Positions 8,295-17,139 of a stretch of DNA of 64,000 nucleotides are shown one piece after another. Below the pieces are notes generated by a model that saw only the letters and a program-made list of their open reading frames with translations, made no database searches and was not told the DNA's origin. The stretch is from Streptomyces sp. NBC_01460. GTDB lineage: Bacteria > Actinomycetota > Actinomycetes > Streptomycetales > Streptomycetaceae. Positions within the stretch are counted from its first letter, which is position 1. The number at the start of each line of letters is the position of its first letter. The translations under genes were made by a program, and so were the position numbers. The stretch is taken from positions 3,534,001 through 3,598,000 of the forward strand of contig NZ_CP109473.1 of NCBI RefSeq assembly GCF_036227405.1, read 5' to 3'.

Positions 8295-9965
8295 ATGCAA
8301 TATCTGGCCGAAGGGCTCCGGCTCCCCACGAACGGGCTCGATTACACAATCCTGGCGATCTATTTCGTCGTGGTGCTCGGCATCGGCTTCGCCGCCCGGG
8401 CCAGTGTGAAGACGAGTCTCGACTTCTTCCTCTCCGGACGTTCACTGCCCGCCTGGGTGACCGGTCTGGCCTTCGTCGCGGCGAACCTCGGCGCGACCGA
8501 GATCCTCGGCATGGCGGCGACCGGCGCGCAGTACGGCGTCGCGGTCGTCCACTGGTACTGGATCGGCGCCATCCCCGCCATGGTCTTCCTCGGCCTGGTG
8601 ATGATGCCGTTCTACTACCGGTCGAAGGTCCGCTCCGTACCGGAGTTCCTGCTCCAGCGCTTCGACAGGTCGGCCCACCTGCTGAGCTCCATACTCTTCG
8701 CCTTCGCGGCGATCCTGATCGCGGGCGTGAACCTCTACGCCCTGTCGATCGTCGTGGAGGCGCTGCTGGGCTGGGATCGCTGGGTCGCGATCGTCGTCGC
8801 CGGCGTGTTCGTCCTGCTCTACATCACCATCGGCGGACTCTCCTCCGCGATCTACAACGAGGTGCTGCAGTTCTTCGTCATCCTCGCCGCGCTGATCCCC
8901 CTCACCATCCTGGGCCTCAAGCGGGTCGGCGGCTGGGACGGTCTCAGCGGCTCGCTGGAGAAGCAGCACGGCGCGGACTTCATGTCCGCCTGGGGCGGCA
9001 CCGGCATCGGTGACGCCAACCCGCTCGGCGCCAACTGGCTGACGATCATCCTCGGCCTGGGCTTCGTCCTCTCCTTCGGCTACTGGACCACCAACTTCGC
9101 CGAGGTGCAGCGCGCCCTGTCCGCGAAGAACCTCTCGGCCGCCCAGCGCACCCCGCTGATCGCCGCCTTCCCGAAGATCTTCATCGTCTTCGTGGTGATG
9201 ATCCCGGGCCTGGTCGCCGCCGTCGTCGTGCCGAACATCGGGTCGAAGGAGTCCGGCCTCACGTACAACGACGCCATCCCGCTGCTGATGCGGGAACTGC
9301 TGCCCAACGGCGTGCTCGGTATCGCGGTGACCGGTCTGCTGGCCGCGTTCATGGCCGGTATGGCGGCGAACGTGTCGTCCTTCAACACGGTGTTCACCAC
9401 GGACATCTGGCAGCGGTACGTGAAGAAGGACCAGTCGGACGCGTACTACCTGCGCTTCGGCCGGGTGATCACCGCGGTAGGTGTACTGGCGTCGATCGGC
9501 ACGGCCTTCATCGCCGCCAGCTTCTCCAACATCATGACGTACCTGCAGACGCTGTTCTCGTTCTTCAACGTCCCGATGTTCGTCGTCTTCATCATCGGCA
9601 TGTTCTGGAAGCGCGCCTCGATGAAGTCCGGTGTCTGGGGCCTCGTCGCCGGTACCACGGCCGCGATGGTGAACTACTTCGTCTTCTACGAGCAGGGCAT
9701 CATCGACATCCCGTCCGACCAGGGCGCCAACTTCGTCTCCGCCATCGTCGGATTCGTGGCCGGCGCGGTCGTCATGGTCGCCGTCACCCTCTTCACCGCT
9801 CCCAAGCCCGACGCCGAACTGGCCGGTCTGGTCTACGGGACGGAGTCCCCGGACGCCGACGAGGCGCCGGACGAGGGCGACAGCGCCTGGTACCGCAAGC
9901 CCGCACTGCTCGGCTGGGGCGCCATCGTCCTCGCCGCCCTCTGCTACCTGCCCTACTCGCTCTGA
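8295..9965 (+). CDS. Sodium:solute (SSS family) symporter, probable galactose/sugar transporter
   Basis: A 556-residue polytopic membrane protein of the solute:sodium symporter family. It has about 14 hydrophobic segments, starting with the span at residues ~18-36 (YTILAIYFVVVLGIGFAA), and family patterns such as FFLSGRSLPAWVTGLAFVAANLGATE and the GLLAAFMAGMAANVSSFNTVFT helix. The C-terminal tail is acidic. It is divergent from galTEK across a 238-base shared regulatory region, so it most likely imports galactose (or a related hexose) with sodium; substrate is inferred from context. The ATG at 8295 has no strong ribosome site. Confidence 0.9.
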   Translation: MQYLAEGLRLPTNGLDYTILAIYFVVVLGIGFAARASVKTSLDFFLSGRSLPAWVTGLAFVAANLGATEILGMAATGAQYGVAVVHWYWIGAIPAMVFLGLVMMPFYYRSKVRSVPEFLLQRFDRSAHLLSSILFAFAAILIAGVNLYALSIVVEALLGWDRWVAIVVAGVFVLLYITIGGLSSAIYNEVLQFFVILAALIPLTILGLKRVGGWDGLSGSLEKQHGADFMSAWGGTGIGDANPLGANWLTIILGLGFVLSFGYWTTNFAEVQRALSAKNLSAAQRTPLIAAFPKIFIVFVVMIPGLVAAVVVPNIGSKESGLTYNDAIPLLMRELLPNGVLGIAVTGLLAAFMAGMAANVSSFNTVFTTDIWQRYVKKDQSDAYYLRFGRVITAVGVLASIGTAFIAASFSNIMTYLQTLFSFFNVPMFVVFIIGMFWKRASMKSGVWGLVAGTTAAMVNYFVFYEQGIIDIPSDQGANFVSAIVGFVAGAVVMVAVTLFTAPKPDAELAGLVYGTESPDADEAPDEGDSAWYRKPALLGWGAIVLAALCYLPYSL

Positions 9966-9980
9966 TCGGAGGCACTCACC

Positions 9981-10268
9981 ATGTCCGACCTGCACAAGGA
10001 AGTCTCCGAACTGGAGCGCACGTCCGCGACCGCGGCCCGGCTCTTCGACATCCGGCGGATCATCGGCGGTCTCTTCGTGGTCTACGGAGTGATCGTCACC
10101 ATCGCCGGCATCGATCCGTCGGACGCCGACCTGAAGAAGGCCCAGGGGGTCCACATAAATCTCTGGACCGGCCTGGCCATGCTGGCGCTCGGGCTCTTCT
10201 TCCTGATCTGGATGAAGCTGCGCCCCGTCCAGGTGCCCCACGAGTCCCCCGGCACGCCGGAGAGCTGA
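9981..10268 (+). CDS. Small two-span membrane protein following the symporter
   Basis: A 95-residue protein starting 15 bases after the symporter stop behind GGAGG, so it is in the same operon. The N-terminal ~25 residues are cytoplasmic-like and charged (HKEVSELERTSATAARL). Two hydrophobic helices follow: IIGGLFVVYGVIVTIAGI and TGLAMLALGLFFLIWMKL, separated by a short loop with DPSDADLKKAQG. It may be an accessory subunit of the symporter, as small partners exist for some SSS carriers, but no known family was recognised with certainty. Confidence 0.8.
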   Translation: MSDLHKEVSELERTSATAARLFDIRRIIGGLFVVYGVIVTIAGIDPSDADLKKAQGVHINLWTGLAMLALGLFFLIWMKLRPVQVPHESPGTPES

Positions 10269-10273
10269 CGGCG

Positions 10274-10327
10274 CCCCGCGGGGGCCGGACGATCACGCGT
10301 TCACGCGGGCCCGTCCGGCCCCCGCGG
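10274..10327. terminator. Bidirectional hairpin between symporter operon and LuxR gene
   Basis: A GC-rich inverted repeat, left arm around CGCGGGGGCCGGAC (10277-10289) and right arm GTCCGG followed by a C run and GCGG (10312-10327), with a single-base bulge. It overlaps the last codons of the convergent LuxR gene and probably ends both transcripts. Confidence 0.6.
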
Positions 10328-10990
10328 CGTTCCCGCCCGGTCCAGCAGACCCGTGCGGGCGGCGAGCGCCGCGGCCTCCAGCCGGGAGCCGACGCCGAGC
10401 TTCATCAGCACCCGCTGCACATGCGTGCGGGCGGTGCTCGGCGCGATCGCCATGCCGGCCGCGATCAGCCGGGTGTCCTCGCCCTCGGCGACCCGCACCA
10501 GCACCTCGACCTCGCGCGGGGTCAGCATGCGCAGCAGCCGCTGCCCCTCGTCGTCCGGCTGGGCCACCGGATGCAGGAGCTCGGCGAAGGCACCCCGCAG
10601 CAGCTGCGGGGCTATCGCGGCCTCGCCCGCGCGCGCTTTGATCATCGCGCGTTCGACGCCCTCGATGCGTTCGTCGTGACGGACGTAGCCGGCCGCTCCC
10701 GCGGCGAAGGCCGCCGCGATGCCACGCGGGCTCGGCACCGGGCCGAGCACCACCACGGCCACCTGCGGGCGTTCGCGCCCGATCCGCACGATCGGGTCGA
10801 ACACGCCGGGTTCGGCGGGTGCCGCCGTGCCGAACAGGCAGACCTCGGGCGCCCTGCTGACGACCAGTTCCGCTGCCCCGGACGTCGGCGCGGCTGCCGC
10901 GAGCACGCGGTGCCCCCGCAGTTTCAGTGCCGAGGCGAGTGCCTCGGCGAGCAGACGGTGGTCATCGACCACCATGAGCCGCACGCCCAT
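10301..10990 (-). CDS. Orphan LuxR-type regulator with degenerate (Asp-less) receiver domain
   Basis: A 229-residue regulator (from ATG 10990, which has GGGGG just upstream; an ATG at 11005 would add five residues). The N-terminal receiver-like domain keeps the acidic pair (VVDDHRLLAEAL) but the phospho-acceptor Asp position reads PEVCLFGTAAP, with Gly54 where Asp is expected. The conserved Lys is also replaced, GYVRHD instead of a Lys-containing motif. The HTH is intact: LTPREVEVLVRVAEGEDTRLIAAGMAIAPSTARTHVQRVLMKLGV. It therefore cannot be switched by classical phosphorylation and may bind a ligand or act constitutively. Same layout as the canonical regulator at 3.4-4.2 kb. Confidence 0.88.
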   Translation of the reverse strand: MGVRLMVVDDHRLLAEALASALKLRGHRVLAAAAPTSGAAELVVSRAPEVCLFGTAAPAEPGVFDPIVRIGRERPQVAVVVLGPVPSPRGIAAAFAAGAAGYVRHDERIEGVERAMIKARAGEAAIAPQLLRGAFAELLHPVAQPDDEGQRLLRMLTPREVEVLVRVAEGEDTRLIAAGMAIAPSTARTHVQRVLMKLGVGSRLEAAALAARTGLLDRAGTPRGPDGPA

Positions 10991-11169
10991 CGGAAATGCC
11001 CCCATGTGTACAGCGGTGTGCCGCTGCGTAACCCTGAACAGGCCCCCCGGCCCCTCTGACCCGGCAAGTTACACGCTTGTTCGACGCGGCGCGCCCCCTA
11101 CCGGGCAGAAGCCCCCCAGAATGCCGAATTCTGCGTCATTCAGGGCTACTTGCCCGTCGGAAAACGACC

Positions 11170-11203
11170 GGCCCTGCCGGTCAGATGATCGACCGGCAGG
11201 GCC
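11170..11203. terminator. Perfect 13-base-arm hairpin
   Basis: GGCCCTGCCGGTC (11170-11182) pairs perfectly with GACCGGCAGGGCC (11191-11203) across an 8-base loop, downstream of the minus-strand propeller gene. Likely intrinsic terminator of the streptomycete type without a U-tract. Confidence 0.75.
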
Positions 11204-11212
11204 GTGACGGTT

Positions 11213-11235
11213 CACCCGGGCCCGGGGCCCGGGTG
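11213..11235. terminator. Second hairpin directly at the end of the propeller gene
   Basis: CACCCGGGCCC (11213-11223) and GGGCCCGGGTG (11225-11235) form an 11-base-arm hairpin with one-base loop immediately before the stop at 11237. Together with the hairpin at 11170-11203 it forms a tandem terminator. Confidence 0.65.
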
Positions 11236-11236
11236 G

Positions 11237-13147
11237 TCAGACGGTGCTGAAGGAGACGACGAGGAACTGCTTGTCGTCCAGCGAACTGGACTTGCTGGGC
11301 TCGCTGACCATCTGCTCGGAGATGAACAGCCGGCCCTTCTCGTAGATGAACTCGGCGTAGTTGGTGGAGAAGCTGGTCTCCGCCTCGCGCACCGACTCGT
11401 CGTCCGGGTTGACCATCAGGACGGTCTCCTTGAAGGTCGAGCCGTCGATGGAGACGATCTGGCCGCCCTTGTCGTACGGGGGCCGCTTGTACGCGATGAG
11501 GTTGGAGCCGTCCATGCGCAGCGGGGTCAGCGTGTAGCGGTCGCCCGCGTCCGCCCTGCCGCCGACGAGCTTGCCGGTGGTGAGGTCGAAGGCGACGATC
11601 TCGTTGGTGTCGCCGTACTCGCCACCGCCCTCGTGCTCCTCGGTCGGCACGTAGATCCTGTTGTTGCCGACCGCCAGGGAGGTGCACTTCTCGACCTCGG
11701 TGGAGCCGCAGTCCGCGGCGTACTTGTCCGCGTCGGCCGAGATCCTGACGATGAGCTTGCCGGTGGCGGCGTCGATGGAGAAGAAGTCCGAGATGCTGCT
11801 GCCGTCGCCGGCGGTGTCGCCGACGTCGGCCGCGACGACGAGCGGCTTGGTGGACACGATGCTCGCGTACTCGACGCCGGCCGGCATGTTGTACGAGGAG
11901 AGCGGTGCGCCCGTGGCCGGGTTCAGCGCCTGGATGGTGAGCTGCGGTTCGTCGTAGCTGCCGCACTTGCGGACGACCGCGAGGGCGTCGCCGCCGCCGT
12001 AGCCCATGTCGTAGCAGTTGTTGGTGTCCGTCTTCGGCTTCCAGAGCTCGGCGCCGTTCGCCAGGTTGAAGGCGGCTCCGCCGCTGGTGCCGCCCGCGGC
12101 GACCGTGGAGCCGCTGAGGGTGACCTCGTTGAACCTGACGGGCTCGTCACCGTTGGACGCCGAGGTGACGGACTTGCTCCACAGCAGCTTGCCGGTGGCC
12201 AGGTCGAGCGCGCCGACCTGGTTGCAGGACGGGTACTTGTCCGCGGCGCTCGGCTTGCCCTCCTGGAAGGCGATGGCCGTCCTGTAGTCCTTGCTCATGT
12301 GCCGGGACGCGGCGCAGACCTGGCCCGCGAGCGGGATCGACCAGAGCTTGGTGCCCTTGGCGAGGTCGTAGCCGACGATCTCGTTGACGCCGGTCTTCAC
12401 GTACGCCTTGTCGGTGACCCAGGACCCGTCGACGACCGTGGTGTCGGTGACCTTCGGGTGGGGGAGCTGGAAGCCGACCTTCGACTTGGTGTCGGCCGGT
12501 GCCTTCTCGGTGCCGCCGGCCAGGCCGCCGCCCTCTCCGCCCTTGCCCTCGCCGCCGTCGGTTCCGGCCGAGGCGGCTTCGTCCTGCTTGCCGCCGTCGT
12601 CACCGCTGCTGGAGGAGTAGACGATCCCGCCGCCGACGATCAGCAGCACGGCGACGACCGCGGCGACGATGATCTGCATCTGGGTGCTGAACTTCTTGCC
12701 GCCGCCCGGCTGGGGTGCGGCGTACTGCGGGTGCATCGGGGCGGTCGGGTAGCCGTACCCCTGCTGCGGGGGCATGCCGGGCTGTCCGGGCGGCCCCTGC
12801 GGGAAGCCGTAGCCGGGCTGGGTCGGCGGCTGCCCGGGCGGCGGCGCCTGCGGGTAGCCGTACGCGGGGTTCTGCGGCGGCTGGCCGGGCGGGGGCCCCT
12901 GCGGGGCGCCGAAACCACCGGCGGGCGGGGGCGGCGGGCTGCCGTACCCACCGGCCGGAGGCGGCGGCGGGCTGCCGTACCCGTCGGCCGGCGGGGTGGA
13001 CGGTGCGGCCGGGGGCTGCTTGGCGAACGGGTCTGCGGGCGGCGGGGTGGGCGCACCGAATCCGCCGGGCGGCGGGTCCTGCGGGGCGCCGAACCCGCCC
13101 TGCGGCGGTTCGTTGGGGGGCTGGGGCGGCTGGGGCGGCTGGCTCAT
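11237..13147 (-). CDS. Pro/Gly/Tyr-rich single-span membrane protein with PQQ-like beta-propeller ectodomain (paralogue 1)
   Basis: A 636-residue protein. Residues 1-150 are a low-complexity cytoplasmic tail of Pro, Gly, Gln, Tyr (repeats such as PPPPAGGYGSP and GYGFPQGPPGQ). Residues ~157-177 form the only membrane span (MQIIVAAVVAVLLIVGGGIVY). A charged linker follows and then ~430 residues with the repeated pattern of PQQ-like/pyrrolo-quinoline propeller blades: DLATGKLLWSKSV, NLANGAELWKP, NPATGAPLSSY, DAATGKLIV, DLTTGKLVGG. This predicts an extracytoplasmic propeller, with substrate or partner unknown. Cys residues in the blades may form disulphides. It is the last of three tandem paralogues. 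Confidence 0.88.
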   Translation of the reverse strand: MSQPPQPPQPPNEPPQGGFGAPQDPPPGGFGAPTPPPADPFAKQPPAAPSTPPADGYGSPPPPPAGGYGSPPPPPAGGFGAPQGPPPGQPPQNPAYGYPQAPPPGQPPTQPGYGFPQGPPGQPGMPPQQGYGYPTAPMHPQYAAPQPGGGKKFSTQMQIIVAAVVAVLLIVGGGIVYSSSSGDDGGKQDEAASAGTDGGEGKGGEGGGLAGGTEKAPADTKSKVGFQLPHPKVTDTTVVDGSWVTDKAYVKTGVNEIVGYDLAKGTKLWSIPLAGQVCAASRHMSKDYRTAIAFQEGKPSAADKYPSCNQVGALDLATGKLLWSKSVTSASNGDEPVRFNEVTLSGSTVAAGGTSGGAAFNLANGAELWKPKTDTNNCYDMGYGGGDALAVVRKCGSYDEPQLTIQALNPATGAPLSSYNMPAGVEYASIVSTKPLVVAADVGDTAGDGSSISDFFSIDAATGKLIVRISADADKYAADCGSTEVEKCTSLAVGNNRIYVPTEEHEGGGEYGDTNEIVAFDLTTGKLVGGRADAGDRYTLTPLRMDGSNLIAYKRPPYDKGGQIVSIDGSTFKETVLMVNPDDESVREAETSFSTNYAEFIYEKGRLFISEQMVSEPSKSSSLDDKQFLVVSFSTV

Positions 13148-13208
13148 GGCGTACGTACCTCTGGGGGGTCTGGGAAGGAGGGGGAGCTGCGGTGGCCGTC
13201 GTCGGCCG

Positions 13209-15050
13209 TCACTTGCCGAAGGCCATCATGGTCGTCTGCTCCTTCTCCTCCTCGTCGTTGCTCGCGGTGACGCGGTCGCTGACGACGAAGGAGCGGCCCC
13301 CCACGTAGACGGTCCTGGACGAGAAGAAGTTCTCGATCCCGCTCGTCGAGGCCGGGTGCTGGAGCAGCACCTTGGGCGCTCCTCCGGTGGCCGCGATCGT
13401 CGCGACCGCCCCGCCCTTGTCGTAGGTGGGCTCCAGGTAGACCAGGACGTTGCCGCCCTCCATGCGCAGCGGCTTCATGGTGCGCTCGGCGGGGGCCGCG
13501 GACTTCCACTTGGTCTTGCCGGTGTTCAGGTCGAACGCGAGGACCTTGTTGGTACGGGAGGTGCCGCTGGTGTCGTCCGCGGTCATCATGTAGAGGGTGT
13601 TGGCGTCGGCGGCGACGCCGGTGCAGCCTTCGAGCTTCTCGCCGAAGATGCCGAAGTCGCTGCCGCAGTCGACGGCGGGGTTGTCCCCCTTGTCACTGAT
13701 CAGCTGGGAGCGGAGCGTCCCGTTCTCCTTGAGCGCGATGATGCCCCACTTCTTCTCCTCGCGCTGGGTCAGCGAGACGACGAGCGGGCTCACCGAGTAG
13801 ACCTTCTGGACCTCCCAGCCGCGCTTGGGCTGGTAGGTCCACTTGGCCTTCCCCGTGGCCGGGTCGATCTCCTGGATCTGGTGCTGCGGGTTGTCCACGT
13901 CGTCGGTGCGGCAACTGGCCGCCGCGATCAGCTTGGGTCCGCCCGCGAAGGCGAAGGGCTGGCAGTTGCCCGACGGCTTGCCGAACAGGTCCTTGCCGTC
14001 GCTGACCCGGTAGGCGCTGGAGTTGCCGGTGCGGCCGACGGTGACGGTGTCGCCGCTGATGGCGAGACCGATGTCCGTCATCAGGTCCCAGGTGCCGTTC
14101 TTCTTGACCGACTTCTTCCAGCCGGCCTTGCCGGTGTTGAGGTCGATCATCTGGAGGTCGGAGCAGTCGGCCCGGTCGGTGGTGCCGTTCTTCACGCCGA
14201 TGACGATCTTGCCGTCGGCCGTGGGCGTCCCGGGTGCCGAGCAGATGTCCGCGGGCAGGGGCACGTCCCACTTCTTCTTGCCGTCGGCCACCGAGTAACC
14301 GGTCACCGTGCGGTACATGCCCTTGACGAGGGTGTCGCCGACGACCCACGGTCCGTGCACCCCGGCGCCGTTGCGCGGCAGATCGATGTCGTTCTTCGTC
14401 AGCCAGAGGACCTTCGCCTCGCCCGCCTTGCGCCCGGCGTTCAGGTCGTCGTCGGCCTCACGGCCGTCGCCCTTGCCGTCGCCCTGGTCGACGCTGGGCG
14501 AGGTGCTCGGGTCCACGGCGTCGCTGCTGGACTTGGAGACGGGCTTCTTCTCGCCGTCGTCACCGCTCGCCAGGAGGAAGATGCCGCCGCCGACGACGAG
14601 GAGCGCGGCGAGCGCCGCACCGATGATGACGGCGGGCTTGCCCTTGAAGGGACCGCCGCCGGAGCCGCCGGGCACGGGCGCGCCCGGGTACTGCGGCTGC
14701 GGGTAGCCGTAACCGGGCTGCTGACCGTACGGGCCCGGCTGCTGGCCGTACGGACCGGGCTGCTGCGCGTACGGGCCGGCCGGCGCGCCGTAGGGGCCGG
14801 GCTGCTGGGTGTACGGGCCGGGCGCCTGCTGTCCGGGCGCCTGGGGGTAGCCCTGACCGGGCTGCGCCCCGGGGGCCGGGTAGCCGTAGCCCGGCTGCGC
14901 GGGAGGAGGTGTCTGCGGAGGCGCGGGCGGCATCTGCGGTGGGGCCGGCGGTGGTGACTGCGGCTGGGGCGGCGGCTGAGGAGTGCCCTGCGGTTCCTGC
15001 GGAGCCCCGAAGCCCCCCTGCGGCGGTTGCTGGCTGGGCGGCTGGGTCAT
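13209..15050 (-). CDS. Pro/Gln/Tyr-rich single-span membrane protein with PQQ-like beta-propeller ectodomain (paralogue 2)
   Basis: A 613-residue paralogue of its two neighbours. The N-terminal ~135 residues are Pro/Gln rich and include YGQQPGPYG-type tandem repeats; the span is at ~139-161 (AVIIGAALAALLVVGGGIFLL); a Lys/Asp/Ser-rich linker follows. The ectodomain begins near LNAGRKAGEAKVLWLTKNDIDLP and has blades such as DLNTGKAGWKKSV, DPATGKAKWTYQ and DLNTGKTKWKSA. ATG 15050 (MTQPPSQQ) is used because it has GGGGGA upstream and matches the start of paralogue 3; the in-frame extension further upstream is unlike either relative. Function is unknown. Confidence 0.88.
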   Translation of the reverse strand: MTQPPSQQPPQGGFGAPQEPQGTPQPPPQPQSPPPAPPQMPPAPPQTPPPAQPGYGYPAPGAQPGQGYPQAPGQQAPGPYTQQPGPYGAPAGPYAQQPGPYGQQPGPYGQQPGYGYPQPQYPGAPVPGGSGGGPFKGKPAVIIGAALAALLVVGGGIFLLASGDDGEKKPVSKSSSDAVDPSTSPSVDQGDGKGDGREADDDLNAGRKAGEAKVLWLTKNDIDLPRNGAGVHGPWVVGDTLVKGMYRTVTGYSVADGKKKWDVPLPADICSAPGTPTADGKIVIGVKNGTTDRADCSDLQMIDLNTGKAGWKKSVKKNGTWDLMTDIGLAISGDTVTVGRTGNSSAYRVSDGKDLFGKPSGNCQPFAFAGGPKLIAAASCRTDDVDNPQHQIQEIDPATGKAKWTYQPKRGWEVQKVYSVSPLVVSLTQREEKKWGIIALKENGTLRSQLISDKGDNPAVDCGSDFGIFGEKLEGCTGVAADANTLYMMTADDTSGTSRTNKVLAFDLNTGKTKWKSAAPAERTMKPLRMEGGNVLVYLEPTYDKGGAVATIAATGGAPKVLLQHPASTSGIENFFSSRTVYVGGRSFVVSDRVTASNDEEEKEQTTMMAFGK

Positions 15051-15385
15051 CAGCACGTCCCCCTTCGTGCGGGCCGGTGCCCGTTCCGGTCTCCCCCGCG
15101 ATTCCGCTGGGCTCAGAGGATCAGGTGCAGGAGATCTCTGAATTCCCCCCGGAAAGGAGCGAATCGGGCATGGCTTCCGCGGTGTTGCGACAGTCGAGCG
15201 GGGCTTCTTTGTACCACCCGCACCACGCCGGGTACCGGATCGGTCCACCCCCTGTTCCCAAGGGAGAACCGGGCTGTGATGCCTCCGTTATGCGCCCGTC
15301 GGGGCCCGTGCGGCGCCCGATTCCCGATGCTGCGTCAACTCGTTCCGGAAGGGGCCGATTTCACGGGATCCCCACGGGCCGGTCC
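15051..15385. other. 335-base spacer between propeller paralogues 2 and 3
   Basis: No open frame here has streptomycete codon bias and no strong hairpin was found. It must hold the promoter of paralogue 2 (minus strand) and the 3' region of paralogue 3; no motif was identified with confidence. The presence of a full spacer implies that the two paralogues are transcribed independently. Confidence 0.5.
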
Positions 15386-17053
15386 TTACTCGCCGTAGAC
15401 CAGCACGGCCGTCGCCGCCTTCTCCTCCTCGTCCTCCTCCGCGCTGATTCGCTGCGGGAGGAGGAAGGAACGCCCGTCGCGGTAGGTGACTTTCGGAAGG
15501 AAGAGGGAGTTCTCGGTGTCCTCCGCCGATTCCGGATGCTTCAGCAGGGTCGTGTACGCCCCGGTCGAGGGGTCCAGCGCGCCGATCTCACCGCTCTCGC
15601 GGTACGCGGCCTGTACGTGGACCACGACCTTTCCGCTCTCCAGGCGCAGCGGCATCATGAAACGCCCGCCCGGCGAGGGTGTCTTCCACACCGGCTTGCC
15701 GGTGGCCAGGTCGAAGGCGACGACCTTGTTGGTCTTCACCTCCGCCGTGGAGTCGGGCTGCGTCGAGAAGTAGAACCTGCTCGCGTCCGCCGTGACCCCT
15801 GCACAGCCGTCCAGGTTGCCGCCCTCCTGCACGGAGTCCTCGCCGCACCGGAAGCCGTAGTCCTCGTCGCCACCCGCCATCCGGGAGCGGTAGGTGCCGT
15901 TCTCGTCGAGGACGAGGACGGCCCACTCGTCGTCCTTGGCGATCGAGAGGACGGGCGGGCTCACGGTGAAGATGTGTGTCACCGACCAGCCCGCCTCCAC
16001 GGCGTAGGTCCATTTCGGCGTCCCGGTGACCGGGTCGACCTCCTGGACCTGCTGGCGGACGGGGTCGGCGGGCTCCGGCCGGCAGCTGACGGCCGCGAGC
16101 ATGCGGGTGCCTCCGGTGAACGCGAAGGGCTGGCAGACGCCTTCCTTCCGCCTGCCGAACAGTTCCTTGCCGTCACTGACCCGGAAGGCGTCCGAGGCGG
16201 TGTCCCGTCCGAACGTCACGGTGTCCCCGCTGATCGACATGGCGACGTGCGACAGACCGTCCTGCATCGCGGACCTGTCGACCGTCTTCTTCCACCCCGC
16301 CTTGCCGGTGCGCAGGTCGATCATCTGCAGGACGGAGCAGGTGGCCTCCGTCTCCGCGACGTTGTCCTCGACGCCGACGACGACCTTTCCGTCAGCGGTG
16401 GGGGCGGAGGGCGCGGCGCACAGGTCGGTGCGCAGCCGCAGGCTCCACTTCTCCGTCCCGTCGGCGACCGCGTAGCCGGTCACCGTGCGGTACATGCCCT
16501 TGGCGACGATGTCCCCGGCGAACCACGGGCCGTGGGTCTTCTCCCCGTACGGCGGGAGGTCGGCCCCGTTCTCCGTCAGCCACTCCACCTTCGCCTCGCC
16601 CGGCTCGCGCCCGGCGTTGAGTTCGGCTGCGGTCGGCCCGGCGACACTCCTGCCGTCCTGGCCGCCCGTGGGCGAGGGGGACGGCTTCCCGTTGTCGTGC
16701 GTGGGTCCGACGACGGGCTTCTCCTGCCCGCCCTCGTCGCCGCCCGTGGCGAGCCAGATCCCTCCGCCGGTCAGGAGCAGCAGCGCGAGCACGGCACCGA
16801 CGACCACGCGGGTCCTGCCCCCGGAGCGGCCCCCGCCACCCGGCCCGCCCGGCGCGATGGCGGTCGGCGGCTGCCCGTACGGGCCGGGCTGCGGCGGGTA
16901 CGGGCCGGGCTGCGGCGGGAATCCGTAACCGCCCTGCGGGGGCTGCCCGTACGGACCGGCCTGGTGGGCGTACGGTCCCGGAGCTGTCACCGGCGGGGGG
17001 TCGTACGGAGCCCCGAAGCCTTCCTGCGGTGGCCGGCCGGAAGGCTGAGTCAT
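15386..17053 (-). CDS. Pro/Gly/Tyr-rich single-span membrane protein with PQQ-like beta-propeller ectodomain (paralogue 3)
   Basis: A 555-residue paralogue, shortest of the three because its N-terminal tail is only ~80 residues (YGQPPQGGYGFPPQPG repeats). The span is at ~82-103 (RVVVGAVLALLLLTGGGIWLA). The ectodomain opens with LNAGREPGEAKVEWLTENGADLPPY and is clearly closest to paralogue 2, sharing the HGPWFAGDIVAKGMYRTVTG segment. Blades read DLRTGKAGWKKTV, DPVTGTPKWTYA and DLATGKPVWKTP. Start MTQPSGRP agrees with paralogue 2. No enzymatic residues were recognised; a sensor, assembly or cell-wall-binding role is possible. Confidence 0.88.
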   Translation of the reverse strand: MTQPSGRPPQEGFGAPYDPPPVTAPGPYAHQAGPYGQPPQGGYGFPPQPGPYPPQPGPYGQPPTAIAPGGPGGGGRSGGRTRVVVGAVLALLLLTGGGIWLATGGDEGGQEKPVVGPTHDNGKPSPSPTGGQDGRSVAGPTAAELNAGREPGEAKVEWLTENGADLPPYGEKTHGPWFAGDIVAKGMYRTVTGYAVADGTEKWSLRLRTDLCAAPSAPTADGKVVVGVEDNVAETEATCSVLQMIDLRTGKAGWKKTVDRSAMQDGLSHVAMSISGDTVTFGRDTASDAFRVSDGKELFGRRKEGVCQPFAFTGGTRMLAAVSCRPEPADPVRQQVQEVDPVTGTPKWTYAVEAGWSVTHIFTVSPPVLSIAKDDEWAVLVLDENGTYRSRMAGGDEDYGFRCGEDSVQEGGNLDGCAGVTADASRFYFSTQPDSTAEVKTNKVVAFDLATGKPVWKTPSPGGRFMMPLRLESGKVVVHVQAAYRESGEIGALDPSTGAYTTLLKHPESAEDTENSLFLPKVTYRDGRSFLLPQRISAEEDEEEKAATAVLVYGE

Positions 17054-17139
17054 CGGTGGATCCCCCTCGTACGGATGGCTCCGCGAGGTCAGACCTGCGG
17101 AGCGGTCCTACTTTCTACCACCCGCTCCGTGACGGTCCC

